Below are positions 1-11,822 of a DNA stretch of 64,000 bases, one piece after another. Origin of the DNA: Solobacterium sp. (GTDB taxonomy: Bacteria; Bacillota_I; Bacilli_A; Erysipelotrichales; Erysipelotrichaceae); assembly GCA_017430925.1 (NCBI GenBank), contig JAFRMA010000057.1, positions 1-64,000 on the forward strand, written 5' to 3'. Position numbers and translations under genes: made by a program. The notes under the pieces were generated by a model. It worked only from the letters and a program-made list of their open reading frames with translations, searched no databases and was not told where the DNA came from. The first letter of the stretch is position 1. Each line of letters begins with the position of its first letter.

Positions 1-234
1 GAGAAAACAAAAACCCGGCGGCTGGCAAGGCAGAACCGGGTCATGGCTGAAGTTGAATACTATGTCCCCTGCATGGACGAGCACAGTGAAGCCTACAAGG
101 TCAAAGGCAGATATGTCACGGTCACAGGGATGGTAGAGGAAGTGGACCCTCACCGGCAGATACTACGTGTGCAGGGACAGGAGTTCTCGTTCATTGACAT
201 TTACAGAATTCTCATAGTTCAAACAACATTGTGA
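1..234 (+). CDS. YolD-like protein, 5' end outside window
   Basis: The reading frame is open from the first base of the window to a TGA at 232-234, so the true start lies upstream; an ATG at 43 is in frame but has no ribosome-binding site. The visible C-terminal part has the pattern of the YolD-like family: a variable basic/acidic stretch, then V-T-G-x-V-x-x-x-D-P-H, a strand with L-R-V, and F-x-D-I-Y-R-I at the end. YolD proteins are small and often sit beside Y-family DNA polymerases in Firmicutes; whether a umuC/dinB-like gene lies upstream cannot be seen. The last six or so residues run past the usual end. The family call is moderate because only the tail is present. Confidence 0.6.
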   Translation, partial: EKTKTRRLARQNRVMAEVEYYVPCMDEHSEAYKVKGRYVTVTGMVEEVDPHRQILRVQGQEFSFIDIYRILIVQTTL

Positions 235-365
235 CTAGATAGGCTAAAAGTAGAGGACTCTTCTTTAAAAATACATCACTTTTATCAATCTTTAGTCTTC
301 CCTTTCCATCCGAATCAATTAGAAAAAAGTGACGTAAAACGCCGTCATTAGAATAACCACGAATT

Positions 366-390
366 ATAAAACAGGGATTTCTCCCTGTTC
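366..390 (-). terminator. Rho-independent terminator of the aldo/keto reductase gene
   Basis: An 8-bp perfect stem (370-377 with 382-389) around a 4-base loop, followed on the minus strand by a T run. It sits directly after the stop codon of the minus-strand reductase. The rest of 235-393 shows no gene and no clear signal. Confidence 0.8.
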
Positions 391-393
391 GTC

Positions 394-1530
394 TTAGTGT
401 TCGTAATGTTTTGCGACATCCTGCAGATACTGTATGATCGGGAGATGCTGAGGGCATACTCCTTCACACTGTCCGCACTGGATACAATCCGAAGCCTTAC
501 CAAAGGTCTTGTTCAAGATCTGGTAGTTGGTGAAGTTGATCGTCCAGCCCTTTTCTTCCAGGTCTTCACGCATATCTTCGTTGTAGATGGAGAAATACTG
601 CGGGATGGAGATATGCATCGGACATCCTTCCGTGCAGTAGGAACAACCTGTGCAGGGAACTGTGATCTTACTGTTGATCATATCCGCAGCCTTGAAGCAC
701 AGTGCTTTCTCTTCATCGGTCAGCGGTGTGAAGTTCTCCATGTAGCTGAGATTATCTTCCATCTGTTCCAGATTACTCATCCCGGATAGTACAACCATGA
801 CTCCTGGCTGACTTGCCGCAAAGCGGATCGCCCAGCTTGGCACGGACATCTCCGGATCTGCCGATTTGAACATCTGTTCTACATCTGCCGGTACTTTTGC
901 CAGTGTACCGCCTTTTACCGGCTCCATGACAATGACCGGTTTATTATGCTTTACTGCTGTTTCTAGAACTTTTCGCGACTGGATCCATTCACTTTCCCAA
1001 TCCAGGTAATTTAACTGGATCTGTACAAACTCCATCTCCGGGTGTTTCGTCAGGATCTCATCCAGAAGTTCCGGAGTATCGTGGAAGGAGAATCCCGCAT
1101 GTTTGACCAGTCCCTGGGCTTTCTTCTCCAAAAGCCAGTTGAAACAGTCAAATTCTTCATACTTCGGATACATAGCCGCTTCAATACCGTGCAGGAGATA
1201 GTAGTCAAAGTATCCTGCGCCGGTCTTTTCCAGCTGTGCGTTGAAAACTTTGTCTCTGTCCTCCAGGGAGTTGATGAATCCCGCATGGAGTTTTGTCGCA
1301 AGCGTAAAACTCTCTCTGGGATAACGGCTGACCAGGGCTTCCCTGGCTACGTTTTCACTTGCGAAGCCGTTATACATCCAGGCTGTATCAAAGTAGGTAA
1401 AACCTTTCTCCATAAACAGATCCACCATCTGTTTTACTTGTTCAATATCGACATCCGCCGCATTGGAACTGTCATTGACAGGAAGACGCATCAGGCCGAA
1501 ACCCAGTTTCTTTGCAGGTTTGAATTCCAT
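394..1530 (-). CDS. Aldo/keto reductase with C-terminal 4Fe-4S domain
   Basis: Predicted NAD(P)H-linked cytoplasmic oxidoreductase of the subfamily that fuses an aldo/keto reductase barrel to a bacterial-ferredoxin tail. Residues 1 to about 280 form the barrel: Y-F-D-T-A-W-M-Y carries the catalytic Asp and Tyr, A-T-K-L-H the Lys, and Y-Y-L-L-H the His. Near the C-terminus two clusters, C-T-G-C-S-Y-C-T-E-G-C-P and C-I-Q-C-G-Q-C-E-G-V-C-P, should each bind a 4Fe-4S centre. At 378 residues it has the usual length. An AGAAAGG ribosome-binding site precedes the ATG. It is monocistronic, ending in its own terminator and converging on the YolD-like gene. The substrate is unknown; the Fe-S tail is typical of anaerobes. 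Confidence 0.9.
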   Translation of the reverse strand: MEFKPAKKLGFGLMRLPVNDSSNAADVDIEQVKQMVDLFMEKGFTYFDTAWMYNGFASENVAREALVSRYPRESFTLATKLHAGFINSLEDRDKVFNAQLEKTGAGYFDYYLLHGIEAAMYPKYEEFDCFNWLLEKKAQGLVKHAGFSFHDTPELLDEILTKHPEMEFVQIQLNYLDWESEWIQSRKVLETAVKHNKPVIVMEPVKGGTLAKVPADVEQMFKSADPEMSVPSWAIRFAASQPGVMVVLSGMSNLEQMEDNLSYMENFTPLTDEEKALCFKAADMINSKITVPCTGCSYCTEGCPMHISIPQYFSIYNEDMREDLEEKGWTINFTNYQILNKTFGKASDCIQCGQCEGVCPQHLPIIQYLQDVAKHYEH

Positions 1531-1713
1531 CTCGTTAATTCCTTTCTGTTTCTATATAAGTTTGTTATCTGTATGTCTGATTCGTACAGACTCGTCCCGT
1601 ATTTATCATAAAGCATATCCAAGCTATAAACATATACTTATAATTCATATCTATCCATGCAGTAACCGCATAGTTGATCAGGATAAGATGATCTTCTGGT
1701 TTGTATTAAGTAA

Positions 1714-1741
1714 GGAAAAAGAGAGTCTGTAAACTCTCTTG
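1714..1741 (-). terminator. Terminator of the mutS-uvrA operon
   Basis: An 8-bp stem (1719-1726 with 1733-1740) with a 6-base loop and a T run on the minus strand, just downstream of the uvrA stop codon. The remaining intergenic stretch 1531-1713 holds the promoter region of the reductase, where I see no convincing -35/-10 pair. Confidence 0.8.
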
Positions 1742-1758
1742 TTTCAACGATGAATCTC

Positions 1759-4584
1759 TTACTTTTGTGTCAGTACTTTCTTCAGATATTGTCCGGTCCA
1801 GGATGGTTCATAGTCCGCGACAGTTTCCGGTGTGCCTTCCACAACCACAGTACCGCCGTTATCGCCGCCCTCCGGTCCCAGATCGATGATCCAGTCTGCG
1901 CACTTGATCACATCCAGGTTATGTTCAATCACGATCACGGTATTCCCGGAATCAACGATTCTCTCCAGCACCGCAATCAGACGTTTGACATCATCGGTAT
2001 GTAAGCCGGTTGTGGGTTCATCCAGGATATACACGGTCTTGCCGGTAGGCTTCTTCTGCAGTTCACTGGCCAGCTTTACTCTCTGGGCTTCGCCTCCGGA
2101 TAATGTCGTGGAGGATTGGCCGAGTTTGATATAGCTCAGACCGACATCGTTAAGAGTCTGTAACTTATTGCGGATCTTGGGATGATTCGCGAACAGGGTC
2201 AGGGCTTCTTCTACAGTCATTTCCAGGACATCGTAGATATTCTTTCCCTTGAAGGTACACTGCAGGGTTTCTTCGTTATAGCGCTTGCCATGGCATACTT
2301 CACATGGGACATAGACATCCGGCAGGAAGTTCATGGATATGGTCTTTATACCGTCTCCCTGACAAGCTTCACAGCGTCCTCCCTTGACGTTGAAGGAGAA
2401 TCTGCCCTTGTCATAACCGCGCATACGTGCTTCCGGAGTATTGGCAAAGACTTCACGGATATCGTCAAATACACTGGTGTAGGTGGCCGGATTAGACCGT
2501 GGTGTACGTCCGATGGGATCCTGGTCGATCTGTACAAGTTTATCAATGTTGTCCAGTCCCTTGATCTTCTTGAACTTCCCGGGTTTGATCTTGGTTCTGC
2601 CGAGATTCTGGCGTACTGCCTTCATGAATACTTCGTTGACCAGGGTGGATTTCCCGCTTCCCGAGACACCGGTGACCAGAATCAGTTTACCCAGGGGGAA
2701 TTTCACGTTGATTTCCTTGAGGTTGTTCTCTGCGGCACCGATGACTTCTACGGCTTTACCGCTTCCTTTTCTTCTCTCTTTCGGGATATCGATACGTTTC
2801 TTACCGGATAGATACTGACCGGTGATGGATTCCGGGGTATTCATGATATCCTGCGGCGTACCGTTGGCGATGACTTCTCCGCCGTGGATGCCTGCCCCGG
2901 GACCGATATCCACGATCCAGTCTGCGGACAACATGGTTTCTTCGTCATGTTCAACAACGATCAGGGAGTTGCCCAGATCACGCATGTTCTTCAGGGTGGT
3001 GATCAGTTTGGCGTTATCTCTTTGGTGTAAGCCGATACTTGGCTCATCCAGCACATATAAGACACCGGTCAGGTGGGAACCGATCTGGGTTGCCAGACGT
3101 ATACGCTGGGCTTCTCCTCCGGATAATGTACCCGCAAGACGGTTCAGGGTTAGATACTCCAGTCCAACATCTTTCAGGAAAGACAAACGGTTGTGGATCT
3201 CCTTTACCACCAGTTCCGCAATCTGGGCCTGGGTTTCATTTAACTCGACATGTTCAAGCCAGGATAACGCGCCGGTTACGGATTGTTCGGTAAACTCATG
3301 AATATTCTTATCCCCGACCTTGACACTGAGTGCTTGTTCGTTGAGTCTCTTTCCTCCGCACTTGGGACACGGGGATTCCATCATAAAAGACTGGTACCAC
3401 TCCTTGGACATGGAGCTGCTGGTTTCCACATATCTGCGTTCAATCAGGCTCTTTACGCCTTCGATATAATCGTTGCGGGTATAGGTATTCCCTCCCGAAG
3501 AAGTAATCGAGTACTTGATCGGGCGGTCACTTCCGTAGAGGATGGCGTGTAACTGTGTCTTGGTCAGTTTCTTGATCGGTGTATCCAGATCTACCTTGTA
3601 GGCACGGCACAGGGTCGCAAATGTCTGCCACTCGATATTCTCCGTATCCACGATATTCCTGTAGTAACGGATGCCTCCCTGGCGTATGGATTTGGAGGGG
3701 TCCGGAATCAGGATATCAATATCCACTTCTTCGGTGACACCCAGTCCGTGACATACATCACAGGCACCCAGAGGCGCGTTGAACGAGAACAGGCGTGGTT
3801 CCAGCTTGGGCACCGAGAACCCGCAGATCTTACAGGCATAGTTACAGGAGAACAGGGTTTCTTCTTCTCCGTTCTGGACGATAGCCATACCATCCGCAAG
3901 AGATAACGCAGTCTCCAGAGAGTCATGAATTCTTCCCCGGGAGTCTTCGCGTTTGATGATACGGTCAATCACCACATCGATATCGTGTTTCTGGTTCTTT
4001 TCCAGATTGATTTCATCTTCCAGAAGACGTATTTCTCCGTCTACCTTGACCCGGACATATCCGTCTTTCTGCAGTTTCTCAAAAGTATCCTTATAGGTTC
4101 CCTTCTTATTGCGGATGATCGGAGCCATGATCGTTAATCTGGAACCATCTTCCATAGCCATAACCTGACTGACCATCTCGGTAATTGTCTGACCGGTGAT
4201 CGGGATATTGTGATTGGGGCAGTACGGGATACCTGTACGCGCATATAAAAGACGCAGGTAGTCATAGATCTCCGTGACTGTGCCTACCGTGGATCTGGGG
4301 TTGTTTGAGGTGGTTTTCTGGTCAATGGAGATCGCGGGTGAGAGTCCTTCGATTTGTTCGACATTGGGCTTGTCTACACCGCCGAGGAACATTCTGGCGT
4401 AGGCGCTGAGGGACTCCACATACCGTCTTTGTCCTTCGGCATAGATCGTGTCAAATGCCAGGGACGTCTTTCCGCTTCCGGATAATCCTGTCATGACGAC
4501 CAGTTTATTCCTGGGGATTTCCAGAGATATGTTTTTCAGGTTATTCTCCTTGGCACCATGGATAATAATCTTATCTAGTTCCAT
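1759..4584 (-). CDS. uvrA: UvrABC excinuclease ATPase subunit UvrA
   Basis: Damage-recognition ATPase of nucleotide excision repair; a dimer loads UvrB on distorted DNA. The 941-residue length is normal. Two ABC-type ATPase modules are visible: Walker A G-L-S-G-S-G-K-T at residues 33-40 and a second, G-V-S-G-S-G-K-S-T, near 640. Signature motifs L-S-G-G-E-A-Q-R occur in both halves, each followed by a V-L-D-E-P or I-L-D-E-P Walker B. CxxC zinc-finger pairs lie in the insertion domains (C-K-I-C and C-E-A-C ... C-E-V-C). The gene follows mutS with only 3 bases between them, and its ribosome-binding site lies in the mutS tail, so both are co-transcribed. The usual uvrB neighbour is absent. Identification is secure. 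Confidence 0.98.
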   Translation of the reverse strand: MELDKIIIHGAKENNLKNISLEIPRNKLVVMTGLSGSGKTSLAFDTIYAEGQRRYVESLSAYARMFLGGVDKPNVEQIEGLSPAISIDQKTTSNNPRSTVGTVTEIYDYLRLLYARTGIPYCPNHNIPITGQTITEMVSQVMAMEDGSRLTIMAPIIRNKKGTYKDTFEKLQKDGYVRVKVDGEIRLLEDEINLEKNQKHDIDVVIDRIIKREDSRGRIHDSLETALSLADGMAIVQNGEEETLFSCNYACKICGFSVPKLEPRLFSFNAPLGACDVCHGLGVTEEVDIDILIPDPSKSIRQGGIRYYRNIVDTENIEWQTFATLCRAYKVDLDTPIKKLTKTQLHAILYGSDRPIKYSITSSGGNTYTRNDYIEGVKSLIERRYVETSSSMSKEWYQSFMMESPCPKCGGKRLNEQALSVKVGDKNIHEFTEQSVTGALSWLEHVELNETQAQIAELVVKEIHNRLSFLKDVGLEYLTLNRLAGTLSGGEAQRIRLATQIGSHLTGVLYVLDEPSIGLHQRDNAKLITTLKNMRDLGNSLIVVEHDEETMLSADWIVDIGPGAGIHGGEVIANGTPQDIMNTPESITGQYLSGKKRIDIPKERRKGSGKAVEVIGAAENNLKEINVKFPLGKLILVTGVSGSGKSTLVNEVFMKAVRQNLGRTKIKPGKFKKIKGLDNIDKLVQIDQDPIGRTPRSNPATYTSVFDDIREVFANTPEARMRGYDKGRFSFNVKGGRCEACQGDGIKTISMNFLPDVYVPCEVCHGKRYNEETLQCTFKGKNIYDVLEMTVEEALTLFANHPKIRNKLQTLNDVGLSYIKLGQSSTTLSGGEAQRVKLASELQKKPTGKTVYILDEPTTGLHTDDVKRLIAVLERIVDSGNTVIVIEHNLDVIKCADWIIDLGPEGGDNGGTVVVEGTPETVADYEPSWTGQYLKKVLTQK

Positions 4585-4587
4585 TAT

Positions 4588-7110
4588 TTACTCCTTTTTG
4601 GCGATATCCGAGAGATCCGCAAGCATCTGCCAGGCTTCACGCGGGGAGATATCATCCACGCTTATCTGTTTCAGCTTATCCAGGATCTCCTTCGCCTTCG
4701 GGTCTTCTTTCTTCATTTCTACCAGCTGGTAGGTCTGCTGGACAACTCTCTTCTTGGATTCCAGTTCTTTCTGCAGGGAGGCGGCACGGGCAAGTACGGT
4801 TTCCGGTAATCCTGCCAATCTGGCAACGTTGATACCGTAGGAGCGGTCTGCGCTTCCGTTCTTGATCTTGTACAGGAAGGTGACTTCGTTGTTGGTTTCC
4901 TTCACCGCGACATGGACATTGCGGATACCGTCAACCGTATCACTGAGAGAGGTTAGCTCATGGTAATGTGTACTGAACATGGTCTTGGCATGAATACAGG
5001 CAGCGATGTATTCGATCATTGCCTGGGCAAGTGCCATACCATCGTAGGTGGATGTGCCTCTGCCGATCTCATCAAACAGGATAAAAGATCGTGGTGTAGC
5101 CTGCATCAGGGCATGGTTGGCTTCGGTCATTTCCACCATGAAGGTAGACTGACCGGAGAGGATATCATCACTGGCGCCGATCCGGGTAAAGATCTTGTCA
5201 AAGACTGGCATACGGCACTGTCTGGCAGGCACGTAACAGCCCATCTGAGCCATGATGATGATCAGCGCTGTCTGTCTCATGTATGTGGATTTACCGCCCA
5301 TATTCGGCCCTGTAATCAACAAGATACGGTCCTGGTCATCCATCTTGACATCGTTTGCGACATACTTGGGATCTTTCATCATCTGGTCCAGGATCGGGTG
5401 TCTGCCATGGGTGATATTTAATTCACTCTCCGTAAATTCCGGACGGACATAGCCGTAGCGGGAACTGATCTCCGCCAGGGATGCGTAACAATCGATCTCC
5501 GCCAGAGCCAGCGCAAGTTTCTGTAACTTCGGCAATTCCGCGCGTATTCTGTCCAGGATCTCACTGAATAACCTGCGTTCTATGCGGATAGCGTTTTCTT
5601 CCGCGTGCAGGATCATGTCTTCTTTTTCCTTTAATTCCTGGGAAATGAAACGTTCGTTGTTTACCAGGGTCTGTTTACGTACATAGCCCCAGTCATCCTG
5701 TACCTGCTGGGCTGCGGCTTTGGAGATTTCAATATAATACCCGAAGACCTTATTATAACCAATCTTCAAGGTCTTGATTCCGGTCTTTTCTCTTTCTTTG
5801 GCTTCCATCTCACTGATGAACTTACGTCCGCTGCGCTGGATCTTGCGGGCTTCATCCAGTTCGTCGTTATAGCCGTCACGGAAGATACCTCCATCGGACA
5901 TCTGTACGGGAGGTTCCTCCACAAAGGCATCCGACAACAGATCATTCAGTTCGGATAAAGGATCAATACCGGCATAGATGCCAAAAGCTTCCGTACGGAC
6001 ATCCTCCAGAATTCCCGGTACTTCCGCAAGGGTCTTGCTCAGACGCAGGCAGTCTATTGCGTTTGCTGTATTCATTGCGCATCTGCCGATCAGACGCTGT
6101 AAATCATAGATCTTACCCAGATGGTCACGGAGATCCTGGCGCTTCATGAACTCCTTACGCAGGTATTCCAGACGGTCATACCGTTTCTCAATCTCATTCT
6201 GGTTAACCAGGGGTTTTTCAATCCATTTACGCAGTAAGCGTGAGCCCATGGCACTGCGGCAGACATCCAGGAATGTCCACAGGGTTTCTGTCTTATTCTG
6301 ATAACGCAGAGGAGTAATCAGTTCCAGGTTCTGTCTGGTATTGAGATCCATGTACAACGTATCGTTTTCATTCTCGATCGTGCATACACCGAGATGACCA
6401 ATCACATGTCTCTGGGTTTCTTCCAGGTAGTTCAGCATACGTCCGTAGGCCGCAAGCTGATAGTCTTTACGCAGATCTTCGCATAACGGCAGATATTCCG
6501 GCTTGATCTGTGTTTCATCACAGTAAGAGATCACGATCTGCATTTCCCGGATCATCTTCAGTGTGCGTTCATCAAAGTTCTTCTGTACGACGATCTCCCG
6601 TACATCATTTCTGAGCAGGCACTGGGTCAGGGCAGAGAAGTTGTGGTCACAGTTCTGCAGGGTATTTTCACCGGTGCTGGCTTCTGCGATGGCCAGGGCA
6701 TATCCATAGCCGTAATCCTCAATAGCCGCAAGATATACGCTTGTCTTTTCATCCGTGATTTCTTCCATGACGGTTCCCGGCGTAACAATACGGATGACGT
6801 CACGTTCCACCAGACCGACAGCTTCCGCAGGATCCTGCATCTGTTCCACAATACCGACTTTATACCCACGCTGTACCAGTCTCTGAATGTATGTGCTTAC
6901 CGCATGGTGAGGAACCCCGCACATCGGGATCCTGTCCTTGACTCCCGCGCTCTTGCCGGTGAGTACCAGGTCCAGTTCACGGCTGGCAATCTTCGCGTCT
7001 TCAAAAAACATCTCGTAGAAGTCTCCGACACGGTAAAAGATCAGGGTATCTTCATACTGTTCCTTGACTTTCAGGTACTGCATAATCATCGGTGTATAGG
7101 TTTCTGCCAT
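4588..7110 (-). CDS. mutS: DNA mismatch repair protein MutS
   Basis: Mismatch-recognition ATPase that starts methyl-independent mismatch repair. The N-terminal mismatch-reading loop keeps the Phe-x-Glu motif (G-D-F-Y-E-M-F, about residues 30-36). The C-terminal ATPase has Walker [10 protein letters not shown] and Walker [11 protein letters not shown]. The length of 840 residues is typical of MutS1. The start has an AAGAGGA ribosome-binding site and an extended -10 promoter at 7133-7141. Its usual partner mutL is not adjacent; instead uvrA follows 3 bases after the stop, coupling mismatch repair and excision repair in one transcript. The recognition and ATPase motifs look intact, so I expect a functional protein. 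Confidence 0.98.
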   Translation of the reverse strand: MAETYTPMIMQYLKVKEQYEDTLIFYRVGDFYEMFFEDAKIASRELDLVLTGKSAGVKDRIPMCGVPHHAVSTYIQRLVQRGYKVGIVEQMQDPAEAVGLVERDVIRIVTPGTVMEEITDEKTSVYLAAIEDYGYGYALAIAEASTGENTLQNCDHNFSALTQCLLRNDVREIVVQKNFDERTLKMIREMQIVISYCDETQIKPEYLPLCEDLRKDYQLAAYGRMLNYLEETQRHVIGHLGVCTIENENDTLYMDLNTRQNLELITPLRYQNKTETLWTFLDVCRSAMGSRLLRKWIEKPLVNQNEIEKRYDRLEYLRKEFMKRQDLRDHLGKIYDLQRLIGRCAMNTANAIDCLRLSKTLAEVPGILEDVRTEAFGIYAGIDPLSELNDLLSDAFVEEPPVQMSDGGIFRDGYNDELDEARKIQRSGRKFISEMEAKEREKTGIKTLKIGYNKVFGYYIEISKAAAQQVQDDWGYVRKQTLVNNERFISQELKEKEDMILHAEENAIRIERRLFSEILDRIRAELPKLQKLALALAEIDCYASLAEISSRYGYVRPEFTESELNITHGRHPILDQMMKDPKYVANDVKMDDQDRILLITGPNMGGKSTYMRQTALIIIMAQMGCYVPARQCRMPVFDKIFTRIGASDDILSGQSTFMVEMTEANHALMQATPRSFILFDEIGRGTSTYDGMALAQAMIEYIAACIHAKTMFSTHYHELTSLSDTVDGIRNVHVAVKETNNEVTFLYKIKNGSADRSYGINVARLAGLPETVLARAASLQKELESKKRVVQQTYQLVEMKKEDPKAKEILDKLKQISVDDISPREAWQMLADLSDIAKKE

Positions 7111-7132
7111 AGTTCCTCTTTCGTACTGACAT

Positions 7133-7141
7133 ATTATACCA
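7133..7141 (-). promoter_or_regulatory. Extended -10 promoter of mutS-uvrA
   Basis: On the minus strand a TGn motif directly precedes a perfect TATAAT (7133-7138), 22 bases before the mutS ATG. I see no good -35, as expected for an extended -10 promoter. Confidence 0.55.
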
Positions 7142-7262
7142 AATCCTGTGATTCTTTCGAGGAGATAATACTTGCGTAAATCACATGTACTTGAGACGAT
7201 TATGGTAACAGGCAGTCTTCAGTAAAACAATTACGTTTTCATACTGTATTCAGACATACAGC

Positions 7263-7268
7263 TATAAT
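7263..7268 (+). promoter_or_regulatory. -10 element of the beta-mannosidase gene
   Basis: A perfect TATAAT lies 19 bases before the start codon, followed by a GGGAAGGAG ribosome-binding site. No convincing -35 was found at the expected distance, so an activator may help. Confidence 0.5.
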
Positions 7269-7287
7269 TCGGGAAGGAGAATCAACC

Positions 7288-9735
7288 ATGAATATACAAT
7301 CATTGAACGGAACCTGGCAGATGAAAGGCTATGGGAGTGAAGTGGTCACCGGACAGATCCCCGGATCGGTCTATTCCTTCCTGCTGGATCAGGAGCTGAT
7401 GGAGGATCCGTATTACCGTGACAACGAACTGGAAGCCCTGAAACTCATGGATCAGGACTATGGATTCTGCCGTACTTTTAACACGGATATCCGCATACTG
7501 TCCTGCCGGAACCAGGTACTCCGGTTTGACGGTATTGATACGCTTGCGGAGATCTTTCTTAACGGAGTGAAACTGGGTAAGGCGGATAATTTCCACTGCT
7601 GGTGGGAATACGATGTGAAAGACATCCTCAAAGAGAAAGAGAATCTGCTGGAAGTAAAGATCTTTTCTCCGACAAGGTATATTGCGGAAAAGGAGAAGGA
7701 ATATCATCTGGGCGGTGCCAAGGAAGCCATGGCGGGTTTCCCGCATATCCGCAAGCCTCATTGTATGTTTGGCTGGGACTGGGGTCCCCGGCTTCCGGAC
7801 GCAGGAATCTGGCAGGATGTAAAGCTCCTGGGCTGGGACCATTCCCGGATCACCGATGTGCGTATCCGGCAGATCCATGCGTTTAAAGGCGGTAACGACG
7901 TCAGGATCAAAGTGGATGTCACACAGACCGGGGATTCTCCGGTGATCATCACATTACGTGAACCGCAGAAAAACAACCGCACGGAAACTGTGTGCCGGAA
8001 TCTGAAAAACCACGAAGAATTCCAGGTGCCGGACCCGCAGTTATGGTGGCCCAACGGACTTGGGGATCAGCCGCTGTATACCGTTACCGTAACCCTGCAG
8101 GATACATCCGAAGAAACCGTAATCAAACGTATCGGTCTCAGGACACTGACCATGCGTCTGCACGATGATGAATGGGGACAGACCTTCGCGGCAGAATGCA
8201 ACGGACAAACATTCTTCACCATGGGCGCGGATTATATCCCGGAAGATAATCTCTGGAGCCGCAGAAGTTACGAACGTACAAGAAAACTCCTGGGGATATG
8301 CCGGGAATCACACTTTAACGCGATTCGTATATGGGGTGGAGGTTATTATCCGGATGACTATTTCTATGACTTATGTGATGAGTACGGAATTGTTGTCTGG
8401 CAGGACATGATGTTTGCGTGCGCGAATTACCGTCTGACCGAGGAGTTTATCGAAAGTATCTCCTGGGAAGTGACACAGCAGGCTAAACGTCTGCGTCATC
8501 ATGCAAGTCTGGGAATCTGGAGCGGAAATAACGAGATGGAGATGTTTGAAGTCCTGGGTAACTTTGACAGTGACGATCAGACCCGCCGGGATTATCTGAT
8601 CCAGTATGAATACATCATTCCTGAAATCCTCAGAAAAGAGTCTCCGGATACATTCTACTGGCCTTCTTCTCCGTCCTCCGGAGGCGCATTCGTCAATCCT
8701 TCAGATAGTAACCGCGGGGATGTCCACTACTGGGATGTCTGGCACGGCGGAGTTCCGTTTACCGAGTACCGTAAGTTCTATTTCCGGTATTTATCCGAGT
8801 TTGGCTTCCAGTCTTTCCCGGGTATGGAAACAGTTAAAAGCTTTACCCTCCCGGAGGATCGAAACATCTTCTCACGGATCATGGAGATGCACCAGAGAAA
8901 TACCGGTGCCAACGGCAAGATCCTGCAGTACCTGTCACAGACGTACCTGTATCCCACAAGCTTTGAGACGCTGCTGTATGCGTCACAGTTACTTCAGGCG
9001 GAAGCGATCTGCTATGGTGTGGAACATTTCCGCAGAAACCGTAACGATGACCGCTGTATGGGTGCTGTATACTGGCAGTTAAACGATATCTGGCCGGTCG
9101 CTTCCTGGGCATCAGTAGATTATTATTACCGCCGGAAAGCATTACAGTACTATGCGAAACGCTTCTTTGCGCCGGTGATGATTTCCTGTGAAGAGGTCAA
9201 TGAGATCACGGTACGGGGATCAGTGACCGCACAGCCTTCACCGAATATCAGTACAGCTAAACTATGCGTAACCAACGAAACCTGGGATACTGTCAAGGGA
9301 ACAGTGGTATGGTCATTGTGTGATCCTTTCAGCAATGTGATCCGTGAAGGTTCTGAGGAAGTAACTGCAGCACCGTTCTCGAGTCTGTGGCTGGAGGAGA
9401 TGGACTTCTCCGATACAGAATATCTGGATAATCATCTGAGTTATTGTTTCATCACAGAAGACGGAGAGAAGATCAGTGAAGGCAGTGTCCTGTTCACGGC
9501 GCCGAAGCACTACCATTTCAAAGATCCGGAATTGAAGATCGATATGGATCCTGACAAAAAAACAGTTACGATTACCGCAGGTACTTATGCGAAATCCGTG
9601 GAGTTATATTCGGATGAAGGATACGTGGAGTTTACCGACAACTACTTTGACATGGAGGCCGGCACCAGAACCGTACAGATCATTGAGGGTAGTGGTCTTA
9701 CGCTGAAAGCCAGATCTGTCTACGATATCCGGTAA
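7288..9735 (+). CDS. Beta-mannosidase, glycoside hydrolase family 2
   Basis: Predicted cytoplasmic exo-enzyme releasing mannose from the non-reducing end of beta-1,4-manno-oligosaccharides or N-glycan cores. The 815 residues follow the GH2 mannosidase plan: N-terminal jelly-roll sugar-binding domain, immunoglobulin-like domain, central TIM barrel and C-terminal beta domains. G-W-D-W-G-P-R near residue 165 is typical of beta-mannosidases rather than beta-galactosidases. The acid/base Glu is E416 in G-N-N-E-M-E and the nucleophile is E504 in S-E-F-G-F. No signal peptide is present, so the substrate must be imported. It is a single-gene unit between the mutS promoter and a bidirectional terminator; no mannoside transporter or phosphorylase is adjacent. 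The family call is firm; the natural substrate is inferred. Confidence 0.93.
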   Translation: MNIQSLNGTWQMKGYGSEVVTGQIPGSVYSFLLDQELMEDPYYRDNELEALKLMDQDYGFCRTFNTDIRILSCRNQVLRFDGIDTLAEIFLNGVKLGKADNFHCWWEYDVKDILKEKENLLEVKIFSPTRYIAEKEKEYHLGGAKEAMAGFPHIRKPHCMFGWDWGPRLPDAGIWQDVKLLGWDHSRITDVRIRQIHAFKGGNDVRIKVDVTQTGDSPVIITLREPQKNNRTETVCRNLKNHEEFQVPDPQLWWPNGLGDQPLYTVTVTLQDTSEETVIKRIGLRTLTMRLHDDEWGQTFAAECNGQTFFTMGADYIPEDNLWSRRSYERTRKLLGICRESHFNAIRIWGGGYYPDDYFYDLCDEYGIVVWQDMMFACANYRLTEEFIESISWEVTQQAKRLRHHASLGIWSGNNEMEMFEVLGNFDSDDQTRRDYLIQYEYIIPEILRKESPDTFYWPSSPSSGGAFVNPSDSNRGDVHYWDVWHGGVPFTEYRKFYFRYLSEFGFQSFPGMETVKSFTLPEDRNIFSRIMEMHQRNTGANGKILQYLSQTYLYPTSFETLLYASQLLQAEAICYGVEHFRRNRNDDRCMGAVYWQLNDIWPVASWASVDYYYRRKALQYYAKRFFAPVMISCEEVNEITVRGSVTAQPSPNISTAKLCVTNETWDTVKGTVVWSLCDPFSNVIREGSEEVTAAPFSSLWLEEMDFSDTEYLDNHLSYCFITEDGEKISEGSVLFTAPKHYHFKDPELKIDMDPDKKTVTITAGTYAKSVELYSDEGYVEFTDNYFDMEAGTRTVQIIEGSGLTLKARSVYDIR

Positions 9736-9760
9736 TCAAAGTCAGACACATGGGCGAAAT

Positions 9761-9796
9761 AAAAACCAGGTGTGTAAGAACACACCCGGTTTTTTA
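9761..9796. terminator. Bidirectional terminator between beta-mannosidase and ptsI
   Basis: A 12-bp stem with one A-C mismatch (9764-9775 with 9780-9791), flanked by A and T runs on both sides, lies between two convergent genes and can serve both. Confidence 0.8.
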
Positions 9797-9813
9797 CGTT
9801 GTAGATTCAGGTT

Positions 9814-11472
<1,659 letters not shown>

Positions 11473-11496
11473 ATACTTTCTCCTCCCTGAGAAAAC

Positions 11497-11532
11497 AAGA
11501 AAGCCGCCGGTTTCAATAAGTCAGCGGCTTTC
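11497..11532 (-). terminator. Intercistronic hairpin between ptsH and ptsI
   Basis: A 9-bp GC-rich stem (11499-11507 with 11524-11532) and 16-base loop, followed on the minus strand by a T-rich stretch. Its position inside the operon suggests partial termination or mRNA-end stabilisation, giving more HPr than enzyme I. Confidence 0.6.
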
Positions 11533-11540
11533 GGTTAGTA

Positions 11541-11801
11541 TTACAGATTTTCCTTTAAGAACGCTTCCAGAGCAGCGAGAGCTGCGTCTTCATCGCCGCC
11601 TTCGACCTGAATTGTAACTTCGTCTCCAGCCTTAACACCAAGGTTCATCAGTTTCATCAGCTGAGAAGCCTTAACTGTCTGGTCACCCTTGGTCAGGAAT
11701 ACAGTTGTACCCTCAAAAGACTTTGCGAGTTTGGCAAGAAGTCCGGCAGGACGGGCATGAATTCCAATCGGATCGGTAATAAGATATTTGAATTCTTTCA
11801 T
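11541..11801 (-). CDS. ptsH: PTS phosphocarrier protein HPr
   Basis: Small cytoplasmic carrier passing phosphate from enzyme I to sugar-specific EIIA domains. All 86 residues align with HPr, and the phospho-acceptor His15 lies in G-I-H-A-R-P-A. The regulatory serine region reads V-K-A-S-Q-L-M: a Ser is present at residue number 46, but when the following helix is aligned by its conserved L-M and L-G residues this Ser falls one position before the classical Ser46, which is taken by Gln47. The HprK/P target may therefore be shifted or lost. It lies 21 bases after the EIIBCA stop and is followed by a hairpin before ptsI. Confidence 0.96.
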   Translation of the reverse strand: MKEFKYLITDPIGIHARPAGLLAKLAKSFEGTTVFLTKGDQTVKASQLMKLMNLGVKAGDEVTIQVEGGDEDAALAALEAFLKENL

Positions 11802-11822
11802 GATGTGCTCCTTTCAATTGTC

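Noticed and set aside
7232..7246. cre-like sequence before the beta-mannosidase
   Set aside because: Three or more mismatches to the consensus on either strand.
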